Counted from the stretch's first letter, positions 1 through 9,239 are shown. The stretch is 64,000 nt of DNA from Hymenobacter plasmatis (GCF_020711255.1 NZ_JAJFAW010000004.1:124001-188000), one strand, 5' to 3'. The notes: generated from the sequence alone by a model not told the origin. Made by a program: numbers and translations.

Positions 1-308
1 CCATGATTAGGCTGGGAAAGCCGGCGGTGCTCTACGGGCAGGCCGACTTTTGCTACGGCGCCGAAAACGCCCTGGGAGCTTACACCACCCGCCTTGGGTT
101 GGGCTCGGGCCTGGGCATCAGCAATGGGCCGCGCTTGCTCGTTGGCTACGCGCACTCGCCCCATCAGCCCACTCCCAGCCTGGGCTTTGTCAGCGCCTTG
201 CTGCGCCTGCCTGGCCGCACCGGCTTTAGCCTGGAACCGTACTACGCCACCGACCTCGGCCGCCACAATAGCCTCAGCCTGAAGCTCAACTACCAATTCA
301 AGCGCTAG
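1..308 (+). CDS. C-terminal part of a probable outer-membrane protein (5' end outside window)
   Basis: An open frame enters from the left edge and stops at 306-308. The visible roughly 100 residues contain alternating hydrophobic and polar strands and end in LKLNYQFKR, close to the aromatic-rich C-terminus typical of outer-membrane beta-barrel proteins. The ATG at position 3 is probably internal. The preceding part is not in the window, so no function can be given. It converges on the topB gene with only 15 bp between their stop codons. Confidence 0.45.
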   Translation, partial: MIRLGKPAVLYGQADFCYGAENALGAYTTRLGLGSGLGISNGPRLLVGYAHSPHQPTPSLGFVSALLRLPGRTGFSLEPYYATDLGRHNSLSLKLNYQFKR

Positions 309-323
309 CCTTGTGGGCTCGGC

Positions 324-2909
324 TTAGGCGAACACCGGCACCACGCGCCCTTCCTCCACCTTCAGCGCGGCATCGTACTTCTTCCCCGTTTTGGCGGAGA
401 TGAAGCCTTTGATAACACTGGTTTCGCCGCGGCGCAGCAGCAGCTTGAGCTGGGTTTCGGTGAGCGCCTTGCCGCCCCACTCGAAGGCCACCCGGAACTG
501 GCAGTCCTCCCGGAAGCGCGAGCAGCCGTAGGCCGCTTTGCCCTTGAGCATGGTGCCGAGCTTGCACACCGGGCACGGAATCTGACCAGAGTCGGGAGCG
601 GCCCCGGGCTTGCTTTCGGCTACAAGCAGCAGCGTGGGTTGGAAGGCCGTATCGAGCCCAATGGCGGCATCGAACTTCTGGCCATCGGCGCCCACAAAGC
701 CTTTCATGATGGGCGTCCGGCCTTTGGCAAGCAGGGCTTTCACTTGCGGGTCGCTCAGCTTCTTGCCGTGCACTTCGGCGGGCAGGCGGAACGTGCAGCC
801 TTCCCGGAAACGGGCGCAGCCGAAAGCAGTTTTGCCGCGCAGCACGTGCCCGGTTTTGCACATCGGACAGTAGCCCAAGCCGTTGCCGCTGGTGGTACCC
901 GCGGGGTTGGCAGTTTTCGCGGCCTTGGTTCCGGTGAGGCCGGCGGGCACTTTGTTGCCCGCGGCCGCGGCGCCATTGGCCGGGCCCTGGCTCATGGCCA
1001 GTTCCGCACTGCCGGACGTGACCATGCGCCCGCGGCCGTCGGTTTTCACTTCCTGCACCATTTCGCGCACCAGCCCGGTGAGTTCGGCCAGAAACTGCTC
1101 CGACGACAGTTCGCCCTTCTCAATCTGGCGCAGCTTCCGCTCCCACTGGCCCGTGAGCTCCGCCGATTTCAGCGTGGGGTTGCGAATCAGCCCAATTAGC
1201 TCAACTCCCGTGGGGGTAGGCAACAGGCGCTTTTTCTCGCGCCGGATGTAGTTGCGCTTGAACAGGGTTTCGATGATGGCAGCGCGGGTGCTGGGGCGCC
1301 CGATGCCATTTTCCTTCATGGCCTGCCGCAGCTCTTCGTCGTCGATGTTGCGGCCGGCAGTTTCCATGCCGCGCAGCAGGCTGGCTTCGGTGTAATCCTT
1401 GGGCGGCTGGGTGACTTTGCTGTCGAGGCGTGGGTTGTGCGGGCCACTTTCGCCCTTCACGAAGCTGGGCAGCACGGTGCTCACCACGTCTTCCTGCTCC
1501 TCGCCACCGGTCTTTGCATTGGGCGCGGGGGCTGGGGTGGGCGCCTGCTGCTCCTCGGGGTTGCCGTACACCACGCGCCAGCCGGGGCTCAGAATCTGGC
1601 GGCCGCGCACCCGGAAGGGGCGCTCGGCGGCTTCGGCCAGCACGGTGGTATTGCTCACCTCGCAGTCGGGGTAAAAGGCAGCGATGAAGCGGCGCGTGAT
1701 GATGTCGTACACGCTGCTTTCCATGCCACCGCCCGGGCCTGCCGCGCCGGTCGGGATGATGGCGTGGTGGTCGGTCACCTTGGCGTTGTTGAACACCTTG
1801 GGCGTCTTCGGAATCTTGGTGGCCAGCAGCGGCGCGGTCAAACTCTCGTAGCCAATGCCGCGCAGAATGCCAGGAATTTTAGCATACTGGTCGTCGGGCA
1901 GGAAGGTGGTATCGACGCGCGGATAGCTCACGGCCTTCTTTTCGTAGAGCCCCTGCACAATCTTCAGCGTGTCCTCAGCCGACAGCCCCAGTTGGTTGTT
2001 GCACTGCACCTGCAAAGATGTCAGGTCGAACAAACGCGGTGGCGACTCCCGGGCCTTTTTGATTTCCACGTTGGTGATAACCAGTGGGACAGGCCGCACA
2101 GACTCAAGTGCTTCTTGAGCTTCCTGCTCAGTCACAAAGTACCCCAGGGCCCGCAGGCGGGTCTTTTCGTCAGGGGCATCTTCGGCGTCCTTGGCCTGCT
2201 TGGGTGGGGCAATGTGGCTGAACATGGTGCCCCGGTATTCGGTGCGCAGCACCCAGTAGGGTTCGGGCTTGAAGTTCTGGATTTCGTGCCAGCGGTCTAC
2301 CAGCAAAGCGAGCGTAGGGGTCTGCACCCGGCCGATGCTCAGCAGCTGCTTGTCCTGGTAGGTGGTGTACTTGAGCGTGAAAAGACGGGTGGCGTTCAGG
2401 CCCAGGAGCCAGTCGCCCACGGCCCGGCTCTTGCCGGCTTGGTACAGTTTGTCGAACTCCTTGCCGTCGCGCAGATTGGCAAAACCCTGGCGGATGGCCT
2501 CCTCGGTGAGCGACGAAATCCAGAGGCGCTTCACGGGCTTGCGGCACTTGGCTTCCATCAGCACCCAGCGCTGAATCACCTCCCCTTCCTGCCCGGCGTC
2601 GCCGCAGTTGATGACTTCCTCGGCCTCGTCTACCAGTTTCTTAATGGTGTGGAACTGCTTCACCACGCCCTCGTCGCGGCGCATGAGTTTGATGCCGAAC
2701 GACTCCGGAATCATGGGCAGGTTGTGCAGGCTCCAGCGCTTCCATTCGGGCTGGTAGTCGTCGGGCTCCTTGAGCTGGCAGAAGTGCCCGAACGTCCAGG
2801 TGACTTGGTAGCCGTTGCCCTCAAAGTAGCCGTCCATGCGGCGGGTAGCGCCTAGTACGTTGGCAATTTCACGCGCTACACTAGGCTTTTCGGCAATACA
2901 AACCTTCAC
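324..2909 (-). CDS. topB: DNA topoisomerase III (type IA)
   Basis: Type IA topoisomerase that relaxes and decatenates DNA through a single-strand break and a 5'-phosphotyrosyl link. The 861-residue protein opens with the Toprim start (CIAEKPS, E7). It has a second acidic Toprim cluster, DAGQEGE (about 104-110), where the usual second Asp is Gly. The active-site tyrosine is Y329 in AVSYPRVDTTFL. The C-terminal third carries two zinc-ribbon-like repeats (CPMCKTGHVLRGKTAFGC and CPVCKLGTMLKGKAAYGC), longer than the E. coli enzyme's tail. Translation begins with GTG at 2909. A TACCTTTG box lies about 55 nt upstream. The family assignment is firm; the role in decatenation is known from homologues. 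Confidence 0.95.
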   Translation of the reverse strand: MKVCIAEKPSVAREIANVLGATRRMDGYFEGNGYQVTWTFGHFCQLKEPDDYQPEWKRWSLHNLPMIPESFGIKLMRRDEGVVKQFHTIKKLVDEAEEVINCGDAGQEGEVIQRWVLMEAKCRKPVKRLWISSLTEEAIRQGFANLRDGKEFDKLYQAGKSRAVGDWLLGLNATRLFTLKYTTYQDKQLLSIGRVQTPTLALLVDRWHEIQNFKPEPYWVLRTEYRGTMFSHIAPPKQAKDAEDAPDEKTRLRALGYFVTEQEAQEALESVRPVPLVITNVEIKKARESPPRLFDLTSLQVQCNNQLGLSAEDTLKIVQGLYEKKAVSYPRVDTTFLPDDQYAKIPGILRGIGYESLTAPLLATKIPKTPKVFNNAKVTDHHAIIPTGAAGPGGGMESSVYDIITRRFIAAFYPDCEVSNTTVLAEAAERPFRVRGRQILSPGWRVVYGNPEEQQAPTPAPAPNAKTGGEEQEDVVSTVLPSFVKGESGPHNPRLDSKVTQPPKDYTEASLLRGMETAGRNIDDEELRQAMKENGIGRPSTRAAIIETLFKRNYIRREKKRLLPTPTGVELIGLIRNPTLKSAELTGQWERKLRQIEKGELSSEQFLAELTGLVREMVQEVKTDGRGRMVTSGSAELAMSQGPANGAAAAGNKVPAGLTGTKAAKTANPAGTTSGNGLGYCPMCKTGHVLRGKTAFGCARFREGCTFRLPAEVHGKKLSDPQVKALLAKGRTPIMKGFVGADGQKFDAAIGLDTAFQPTLLLVAESKPGAAPDSGQIPCPVCKLGTMLKGKAAYGCSRFREDCQFRVAFEWGGKALTETQLKLLLRRGETSVIKGFISAKTGKKYDAALKVEEGRVVPVFA

Positions 2910-2964
2910 TGATTTCGAGTTGATTTTACGAGGACCACCGAGGGTATTCGGGGTGCAGAATCAA

Positions 2965-2972
2965 CAAAGGTA
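2965..2972 (-). promoter_or_regulatory. Candidate -7 promoter box for topB
   Basis: On the minus strand the sequence is TACCTTTG, an exact match to the Bacteroidota sigma-ABfr -7 consensus TAnnTTTG. It lies about 55 nt before the GTG start of topB. No clear -33 TTTG was found at ideal spacing. Confidence 0.45.
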
Positions 2973-3163
2973 ACCGCGAAAAAGGTCGATTTTAGAGCAG
3001 CGAGATGCGCCTAACGGGACAGATGGAATTATCCGCATTTCCCGCCTCAGCTACCCTATATGATAGATGGTCAGCCTGGCCTCGCTCTATACAGCTCAAG
3101 CTTCTTTCGCAGCCAGCAAACCTCAATTTCGACTTCTGAAAATTAGCTGGTTTGCTTTGCGGA

Positions 3164-3892
3164 TTACACCACCTCGGCCAACGCCGCCAGTAGCTCGCGG
3201 TGAATGGTTTGGGTCAGGTAGCGGGCTTCGTCCACGCGGGAATCGTCGTAGCGCTGGGCTTCTTCGGTATCGGCTGGAGGCGCCAGCTGGCGCAGCTCGG
3301 CCAGGGTAGCGAGGCGGGTGAGGGTCTGCTGCACCGGACCGTCGAGGCGGGCGCGCAGGGCCGGCACCAGAGTGGCATCGGCAATGCGAACAACTTGCAG
3401 GCGCAACAGCTCCTGGGCCACCAGAGCCAGGTCTTTCAGCAGGAGGCCCTCGGCGGGGCTGAGCTCGCGGCGCTGGCGGTCCAGTACGCACAGGCTCCCC
3501 ACGGCCAGGCCGTCGGGGGTGCGCAGGGCCTGCCCGGCGTAGAAGCCCAGGTTCATCTGCTGCGCTACGAGCGGGTTGACCAACTCACAAGGCTCGGCCA
3601 CGATGTCATCAAACACGGTGAGGCCGTCGTTCAGGATAGCCACGGAGCACATGCTGTCTTCGCGGTTCACCACCAGGGCTTCCGGTAGGCCCGCATTGCC
3701 AATGAATACCACATCGGCGGCGCGTACCAACGACACCAGCGCAATGGGCATGTCGAAGAGCTTGGCCACCACACTCACAAAGTCGTTGAACAGCTCCTGG
3801 CCTGGCGTGCCCAGCACCTGGTAGGGCTGCAACGCCTCCATGCGCTCGTGTTCGTAAGAGGGAATAAGGCCGGGGTATTTTATCGTATCCAT
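3164..3892 (-). CDS. GAF domain-containing protein
   Basis: A 242-residue soluble protein whose central part (about 25-170) reads as a GAF sensor domain: FDMPIALVSLVRAADVVFIGNAGLP, then SMCSVAILNDGLTVFDDIVAEP, then FYAGQALRTPDGLAVGSLCVLD. This is the arrangement of stand-alone GAF proteins related to phytochrome and histidine-kinase input modules. The C-terminal roughly 70 residues are helical without an output domain, so the ligand and partner are unknown. The frame stays open to 4018, but the ATG at 3892 is preferred because a TACTTTTG promoter box (3956-3963) lies inside the longer version and the homologous part begins just after this start. Confidence 0.8.
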   Translation of the reverse strand: MDTIKYPGLIPSYEHERMEALQPYQVLGTPGQELFNDFVSVVAKLFDMPIALVSLVRAADVVFIGNAGLPEALVVNREDSMCSVAILNDGLTVFDDIVAEPCELVNPLVAQQMNLGFYAGQALRTPDGLAVGSLCVLDRQRRELSPAEGLLLKDLALVAQELLRLQVVRIADATLVPALRARLDGPVQQTLTRLATLAELRQLAPPADTEEAQRYDDSRVDEARYLTQTIHRELLAALAEVV

Positions 3893-3955
3893 AGTAAGCG
3901 GGCGAACCGAATGCACCATTGTCATGCTTTTAGCATAATGCATCCAGTAGAACCA

Positions 3956-3963
3956 CAAAAGTA
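3956..3963 (-). promoter_or_regulatory. Candidate -7 promoter box for the GAF gene
   Basis: The minus strand reads TACTTTTG (TAnnTTTG consensus), about 65 nt before the ATG at 3892. Its position argues against the longer upstream start. The rest of 3893-4239 holds no convincing gene. Confidence 0.4.
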
Positions 3964-4239
3964 CACCGCTCTTGCGCAAGCGGCAGGCACCGTTCGGGCA
4001 ATTGAATATTAAAATCATTCATTGCTACTACCCCAATCCTTATTTGAGGCCAAAAGTTTTCAACCCGCCTCTCCCCTATCTAAACTTGGCGAGGCGCAGC
4101 TCAACTAGCGGCTCCGGAAGCATGCGTACTTCCTGCAGTTTAATACTTTGCTATCAGAGCATGGCCATTAGTTTCACGCCCGGCGCGTAAAACCGAGCGC
4201 AACCCCAGCCGTAAACCAAGGCTCATCCATTTCCTCGTC

Positions 4240-4719
4240 ATGGCCCGAATTGTCGTTGGTTTATTCACTAGCACCCTCGAAGCGCAGGCTGCCCTCGAGC
4301 AGCTGCTGGCGGCTGGTTTCGAGCGCAGTCAGCTCAACCTGGCCACCCAGGACACTTTGCGAGCCCAGCACCTGACATCCGACACTGCTACTCCTACCGA
4401 ATCGGTTGAGGACGGCATTGTCCGGTTTTTCACCGACCTCTTTGCGGGCAATGAGAACGCCGATGCTCAGGCACACATCGCCGCATCCGGGCCCGACACC
4501 GCCGTGCTGACCGTGAATGCTGCCACCGATGAGGAGGCAGGGCGGGCACGCACCGCCCTCAACGCAAACGGCGCCATCGACGTGTATCGGCAGGCGCAAA
4601 GCCCTGGCAACGCAGCCGCCGGCAGCACCGTCGAGGATGACATTGTGGACCTGGAAGGCAGCCTTTCCCGCGTGCGCGACGACGATGAGCTGGATGCCAA
4701 TGGACTCACTACGCACTAG
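4240..4719 (+). CDS. YflT-like general stress protein (single domain)
   Basis: A 159-residue acidic protein. Its start, RIVVGLFTSTLEAQAALEQL followed by LAAGFE, matches the N-terminal domain of heat-induced stress proteins of the YflT/GSP17M type. The same pattern recurs at the start of the 309-residue protein at 5545 (TVVGLFNSASEAQQVVQKL). A second conserved block, DTAVLTVNAATDEEAGRARTAL ending NGAIDV, also recurs there (VVTVHAASSEEAERARDIM, NGAIDV). The two are paralogous over about 130 residues, but this protein lacks the YsnF/DUF2382 tail. There is no signal peptide or membrane segment. Biochemical function is unknown; a stress role is inferred from family naming only. Confidence 0.75.
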   Translation: MARIVVGLFTSTLEAQAALEQLLAAGFERSQLNLATQDTLRAQHLTSDTATPTESVEDGIVRFFTDLFAGNENADAQAHIAASGPDTAVLTVNAATDEEAGRARTALNANGAIDVYRQAQSPGNAAAGSTVEDDIVDLEGSLSRVRDDDELDANGLTTH

Positions 4720-5017
4720 GCGAAGACTGGCAAGAGTAATTAAAGTGAGCCCTAGCCGTGGGCGAAGTCCTGACACGAACAGCAATAAATCTTTAATAAG
4801 ATTTTGCACTTCCTGAGCTGCTCAACCCCGGCAAGCAAGGCCAGCCACTACTCGACTTTAAGCATGCCAACCTTCTGAATTGCAATCGTCACAATTGGCT
4901 GCCTCATCTCAGACCGCAAATCGCATTGCACTTCTTAGCGCAAGCCGCCGCTGGCCTTGCAGGGGCTTGGCCATTTGGCAAAATCAACCCCTTTCTGCTA
5001 CGACCGTATTCTACGCC
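4720..5017. other. Intergenic gap between stress genes, no gene seen
   Basis: About 300 bp of lower GC than the surrounding genes. The frame of the next gene is open from 4880, but the segment translates to a basic, low-similarity sequence and is treated as 5' leader. No clear terminator or promoter box was found. Confidence 0.4.
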
Positions 5018-5497
5018 ATGTCTCCAAACGACCCCGAATTCCTCCCCTCGTCGGCTACGCCCGAGTTCCTGCCCCGGACCATTCCGGTCATCGAAGAAGT
5101 AGCCCACATCGAGAAAGAAGTGGTCGAAACGGGCACCGTCACCGTGCGCAAAACGGTGCACAATGAAACCCAAACCGTGAACGTGCCCACCAAGCACGAG
5201 CAGGTATCGGTAGAGCACGTGCCTGTGAATCAATATGTGGAGGTGATACCTCCCGTGCGCCACGAAGGCGATACCATGATAATTCCGGTGTTCCGCGAAG
5301 AAGTGGTGGTGACTACCCGCATCCTGCTCGTGGAGGAAGTGCACGTGCGGAAGCAGGTAGTTACCACCAATACCGCGCACCAAGTTGAGCTACGCCGCGA
5401 GGTCGTCACGGCCGAGCGAGTAGCAGCACCAGCCCCCGGTCCGGCTGGCCCAGCGGCAGCAACTCCCGGAGCTCCCACTAGCTCCCTCCCCTCCTAG
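5018..5497 (+). CDS. YsnF/AvaK (DUF2382) domain protein
   Basis: A 159-residue protein starting MSPNDPEF. It is dominated by charged beta-rich repeats: IPVIEEVAHIEKEVVETGTV, TVNVPTKHEQVSVEHVPV, IPVFREEVVVTTRILLVEEV. This is the hallmark pattern of the YsnF/AvaK DUF2382 domain found in stress-induced bacterial proteins. The C-terminal 25 residues are Ala/Pro-rich. ATG 5018 is chosen over an in-frame start at 4880 because the domain begins shortly after it. The gene sits between a YflT-only gene and a fused YflT-YsnF gene, so the three probably act together. Molecular function is unknown. Confidence 0.75.
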   Translation: MSPNDPEFLPSSATPEFLPRTIPVIEEVAHIEKEVVETGTVTVRKTVHNETQTVNVPTKHEQVSVEHVPVNQYVEVIPPVRHEGDTMIIPVFREEVVVTTRILLVEEVHVRKQVVTTNTAHQVELRREVVTAERVAAPAPGPAGPAAATPGAPTSSLPS

Positions 5498-5544
5498 CCT
5501 TCCCATTCCTTTTCCTTCCTTTCCACATTTTTAGTTAGTTACTT

Positions 5545-6474
5545 ATGGCCCAACAAACAGTAGTAGGCTTGTTCAATAGCGCTTCAGAAGCCCAGCAAGT
5601 CGTTCAGAAACTTATGTCCGCCGGTTTTGTAAGCAGCAACGTGGACGTAGCCGCCCAAGACGCCCAAAATGCCCAGCGCATGACCGCAGGTAGCACCGGC
5701 ACCAGCAATAACGACCCTTCCGATTTCCAGAATACCAGCGGCACGGCCGTTGAAGGCGCCGCCGATGCGACCAGCCGCGCGGCCGGCAAGGCCGAAGACG
5801 GCATCAGTCGGTTCTTCAGTAACCTGTTTGGCACCGACCACCAAGACACCCACGCCTACACCAACGCCACCCGCAGCGGCCGCTCGGTAGTAACGGTGCA
5901 CGCCGCCTCATCGGAAGAAGCCGAGCGCGCCCGTGACATCATGGACGGCAACGGCGCCATCGACGTGCGCGACCAAGCCACCGCCCAAGGCTACGGCATG
6001 ACCGGCACCCAGGGCAACGCCGCCAACACCGGCACTACCCAAACCGCCACGGGCCAGCAAACCGGTTCGGTGCCCATCATCGAAGAAAACCTGCAGGTGG
6101 GCAAGCGCGTGGAGCAAACCGGCGGTGCCCGCATCCGCAGTCGCATCATTGAAAAGCCTGTAGAAGAGCATGTACGCCTACGCGAAGAGCACGTAAACGT
6201 GCAGCGCCGCGACGTGAACCGCCCCGCCACCGAAGCCGATTTCGCGGCCTTCAAAGAAGGTGAAATCAAAGTAACCGAGCAGGCCGAGCGCGCCGTGGTA
6301 TCCAAAGAAGCCCGCGTGGTGGGCGAAGTCAACATTGGCAAAGAGGTGACCGAGCGCGACGAAACCGTGCGTACCACCGTGCGCAAAACCGACGTTGACG
6401 TGCAACAGCTCGGCGCCAACGACGCCCGCACCGGCAACGCCAACATGGACAATGACAACCGCACCAACCGTTAA
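5545..6474 (+). CDS. YflT-YsnF fusion general stress protein
   Basis: A 309-residue protein joining the two domains carried singly by the preceding genes. Residues 1-140 are YflT-like (TVVGLFNSASEAQQVVQKLM through NGAIDV), then an Ala/Thr/Gly/Gln-rich linker (about 150-175), then a DUF2382/YsnF domain (VPIIEENLQVGKRVEQTGG, VEEHVRLREEHVNVQRRDV, ISKEARVVGE-type repeats). The tail is rich in Asn and Asp. No signal peptide or membrane span. It is followed directly by a strong bidirectional terminator. A role in stress protection is inferred from the family. Confidence 0.8.
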   Translation: MAQQTVVGLFNSASEAQQVVQKLMSAGFVSSNVDVAAQDAQNAQRMTAGSTGTSNNDPSDFQNTSGTAVEGAADATSRAAGKAEDGISRFFSNLFGTDHQDTHAYTNATRSGRSVVTVHAASSEEAERARDIMDGNGAIDVRDQATAQGYGMTGTQGNAANTGTTQTATGQQTGSVPIIEENLQVGKRVEQTGGARIRSRIIEKPVEEHVRLREEHVNVQRRDVNRPATEADFAAFKEGEIKVTEQAERAVVSKEARVVGEVNIGKEVTERDETVRTTVRKTDVDVQQLGANDARTGNANMDNDNRTNR

Positions 6475-6482
6475 CCTACCTT

Positions 6483-6535
6483 AACGGTCATAAAAAAAGG
6501 CAGCTGAGCAATCAGCTGCCTTTTTTATGACCGTT
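6483..6535. terminator. Bidirectional intrinsic terminator
   Basis: Perfect stem GGCAGCTGA/CAATCAGCTGCC flanked by A7 and T6 and by a further outer arm, AACGGTCAT/ATGACCGTT. It sits between the convergent stress gene and permease gene, so it can serve both. Confidence 0.85.
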
Positions 6536-6545
6536 GGGCCCGGAG

Positions 6546-8021
6546 TTACGCCACCGCTTTGGGAGGAACTTGAGCGGCTGCTTCTTGGGCCAGCCGCAGC
6601 TTGCTATGCTTTTTGCCGTAGCCATAGTATATCGCCAGCCCAATGGCCAGCCACACTATCAGGCGCAGCCAGGTTTCGCCGGGCAGCGAAAACATCATCA
6701 CCAGGCACACGATAATGCCCAGGATGGGCACCACCGGCACCCATGGCGTGCGGAAACTGCGCGGCGCGTTGGGGTTGGTGCGGCGCAGGATGAGCACGCC
6801 CAGGCACACCATCACAAAGGCTAGCAAGGTGCCGATGCTCGTCATTTCGCCTACCACGGCGATGGGCACAAAGCCGGCAAACAAGGCAATGAACAGCCCC
6901 AGCAGCAGGCTCGACTGAAACGGCGTGTTGAAGCGCGGGTGCACCTTGGAAAACACCGGCGGCAGCAGCCCATCCTTCGACATGGAGAAAAATACCCGCG
7001 ACTGCCCCAGCAAATCCACAAGAATGACGGAGGTGTAGCCGATAAGAATAGCCAGAATCACGGCCGAGCTGAGCCAGGCGTAGGGCGTCTTTTCAATGGC
7101 AATGGCCACGGGCGCCGCGCTGTTTTTGAACTCGGTGTAGTTGGCCACCCCCGTAAGTACGTGGCCGAAGAGCACAAACAACACTGTGCACACCGCCAGC
7201 GAGCCCAGGATGCCGATGGGCATGTTGCGCTGCGGGTTCTTGGTTTCTTGCGCCATGGTGGCTACGATGTCGAAGCCGATGAACACGAAGAAAATGACGC
7301 CGGCGCCGCGCAAAATGCCACTCAGGCCGAACTCGCCAAACACGCCCGTATTGGCCGGAATATAGGGTTGGTAGTTGGCCGGGTCGATGTATTTCCAGCC
7401 CAACGCAATGAACACCAGCACCACGGCCACCTTCAGGGCCACTACCAGCGCATTGAACCACGCCGAGCCCTTGGTGCCCCGCGTGACGATGGCCGTGATA
7501 GCCAGCACAATGAGCATGGCCGGCACGTTGACAAAGCCCGACACCACCGAGCCATCGGCCAGCGTGGCTTTCTCGAAAGGCGACATCACCAGTTGAGCTG
7601 GAATGTGCAGCCCGTATTTGCCCAGGAACTTGATGAGGTACTGCGACCAGCTGATAGCTACCGTGGCCGCCCCTACTGAGTATTCCAATATCAGGTCCCA
7701 CCCGATTATCCATGCGAACAGCTCGCCCATGGTGGCGTACGAATAGGTGTAGGCACTGCCCGAAACGGGCACCAGGGACGCAAACTCGGCGTAGCAGAGC
7801 GCCGAGAAAGCACAGCCCACTGCAGCCACAATAAAGGAGAGTGTAACGGCGGGCCCGGCATTATTGGCCGCGGCAATGCCCGTGAGTGAAAACAGGCCGG
7901 CGCCGATGATAACCCCGATGCCAATGGCAATGAGGCTGATGCCGTTGAGGCTGCGTTTGAGGGTGTTGGCCCCCGTTTCGGCCGCTTCCAATCGAAGCAG
8001 CTCCAGTGATTTTTTTAACAT
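6546..8021 (-). CDS. APC-family amino acid permease (cationic amino acid transporter type)
   Basis: A 491-residue integral membrane protein with about 12 hydrophobic segments. It begins with LKRSLNGISLIAIGIGVIIG and AGLFSLTGIAA, the TM1 signature of APC-superfamily transporters. Other family landmarks are FSALCYAEFASLVPVSGSAY (TM3) and GAGVIFFVFIGFDIVATMAQ (TM6). Length and motifs fit the YhdG/CAT group rather than GABA or lysine-specific permeases. The substrate cannot be fixed from sequence. It stands alone between a terminator and a dispersed palindrome. Confidence 0.88.
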   Translation of the reverse strand: MLKKSLELLRLEAAETGANTLKRSLNGISLIAIGIGVIIGAGLFSLTGIAAANNAGPAVTLSFIVAAVGCAFSALCYAEFASLVPVSGSAYTYSYATMGELFAWIIGWDLILEYSVGAATVAISWSQYLIKFLGKYGLHIPAQLVMSPFEKATLADGSVVSGFVNVPAMLIVLAITAIVTRGTKGSAWFNALVVALKVAVVLVFIALGWKYIDPANYQPYIPANTGVFGEFGLSGILRGAGVIFFVFIGFDIVATMAQETKNPQRNMPIGILGSLAVCTVLFVLFGHVLTGVANYTEFKNSAAPVAIAIEKTPYAWLSSAVILAILIGYTSVILVDLLGQSRVFFSMSKDGLLPPVFSKVHPRFNTPFQSSLLLGLFIALFAGFVPIAVVGEMTSIGTLLAFVMVCLGVLILRRTNPNAPRSFRTPWVPVVPILGIIVCLVMMFSLPGETWLRLIVWLAIGLAIYYGYGKKHSKLRLAQEAAAQVPPKAVA

Positions 8022-8085
8022 GTAATTCGTGAGTACGCGCCATAGGCACGTTAAGTACTAATGCGCATTAATGCGCCTAAAGAAC

Positions 8086-8185
8086 CGTCATGCTGAGCGC
8101 AGCCGAAGCATCTCGCTGGCAGTAGTAACTCAATCGTGAGAATTACTTGCACAAGCGAGATGCTTCGGCTGCGCTCAGCATGACG
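8086..8185. repeat. Dispersed palindrome, family A, copy 1
   Basis: Perfect 31-bp arms (8086-8116 and 8155-8185), outer end CGTCATGCTGAGCGCAGCCG, around a 38-nt loop. Related copies occur at 24451, 25992, 42327, 43466 and 50356, always between genes. It lies upstream of the permease and downstream of the LLM monooxygenase. Confidence 0.85.
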
Positions 8186-8216
8186 TGCTGGTGTTTGGCA
8201 ATCCGAAATTGCCGGA

Positions 8217-9236
8217 CTACGCTAAAACTTGAATCACCGACTCGGAGAACCGCTCCATCTCCTCGAGCTGCGGGCTGGCCTGCAGCAGGAAGAAGTCCAC
8301 GCCTACTTCTTCAAAGGCGCCGATGCGGTCCTGAATCTGGGCCGGCGTGCCGGTGAGGCCGGTGCGCAGACCCCGGTTCGACACCGAGTAATCGTGCAGC
8401 GACACCTGCTGCTCGAGCTGGGTGCCGGCCAGCCACTGCTGGTAGTTACCGTAGCCCGCGGCTGACGCCTTCACGTTGGTGATGCGGTCGAGTTCCTTCT
8501 TCACGTCCTGGTCGTTGTCGCGCACGATGGTGTAGCCGGCCACGCCAAACTTCATGGGCGGCAGGCCTTTCTGCTCGCGGCGGCGGCGCATGTCGGCAAT
8601 GCGGGTGCCAATCTGCTCGGGCGAGTCGCCGTGCATCACGTAGCCGTCGCACTGGGTCGATATCAGGTCCTTGGCTGCTTCCGATTCGCCGCCGGCGTAC
8701 AGGAAGGGCGCCTTGGTGGGCTTGGGTTGCAGCACGTTATCAGCCACCTGGTAGTACTTGCCGTCGTAGCTGAAATGGTCCTGCTTCCACACATTGGTCA
8801 CCACATCGAGCCACTCGCGGGTGCGGGCGTACCGGTCGTCGTGCTGCTCAAAGTGCAGGCCGTACTTGGTGGCCTCGTCGCGCCACCAGCTCGACACCAC
8901 GTTCAGCGACAGCCGGCCGGGCGCAATCAGGTCGATGTTGGCGGCCTGCTTGGCCAGCTGCGCGGGGTTGTGAAAGGTGGGGCGCACGGCCACCATGATT
9001 TCCAGCTGCTCGGTCACGGCAGCCAGTGCGGCAGCGGTGCTCCAGGCTTCCAGCGAAGGTGCTTCCTGGCCTTTGATGTCGTTGAGGTACAGCTCGGCGA
9101 TGAGCGTGAGGTCGTAGCCGAGGGCCTCGCTGCGCTGCGCCAGTTTCTTGACGTAGCTCCAGTCGGTGGGCATCTGCTCGTCTTCCACGTTGCGCAGCCA
9201 GCCCCCAAAAATGGGCATCCAATATCCGAATTTCAT
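8217..9236 (-). CDS. LLM-class flavin-dependent monooxygenase (SsuD/SfnG-like)
   Basis: A 339-residue TIM-barrel oxidoreductase of the bacterial luciferase-like family. It begins MKFGYWMPIFGGWLRNV and contains TIDLIAPGR-like (ANIDLIAPGRLSLNVVSSWW), EQHDDRYARTREWLDV and QPKPTKAPFLYAGGES. These blocks are arranged as in FMNH2-dependent alkanesulfonate and dimethylsulfone monooxygenases, which release sulfite or sulfinate from organosulfur compounds. No flavin reductase gene is nearby. The start lies 3 nt after the stop of the ATP-grasp gene, implying translational coupling. The shared leader has a SAM riboswitch and a poly-Cys leader ORF, supporting a sulfur-metabolism role. The exact substrate is unknown. 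Confidence 0.85.
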   Translation of the reverse strand: MKFGYWMPIFGGWLRNVEDEQMPTDWSYVKKLAQRSEALGYDLTLIAELYLNDIKGQEAPSLEAWSTAAALAAVTEQLEIMVAVRPTFHNPAQLAKQAANIDLIAPGRLSLNVVSSWWRDEATKYGLHFEQHDDRYARTREWLDVVTNVWKQDHFSYDGKYYQVADNVLQPKPTKAPFLYAGGESEAAKDLISTQCDGYVMHGDSPEQIGTRIADMRRRREQKGLPPMKFGVAGYTIVRDNDQDVKKELDRITNVKASAAGYGNYQQWLAGTQLEQQVSLHDYSVSNRGLRTGLTGTPAQIQDRIGAFEEVGVDFFLLQASPQLEEMERFSESVIQVLA

Positions 9237-9239
9237 GGC

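Noticed and set aside
1437..2855. 472-codon plus-strand ORF
   Set aside because: Exact antisense of topB, with typical GC-driven shadow composition.
5584..6405. Several minus-strand ORFs opposite the YflT-YsnF gene
   Set aside because: They mirror the repetitive coding sequence and have no signal or family match.
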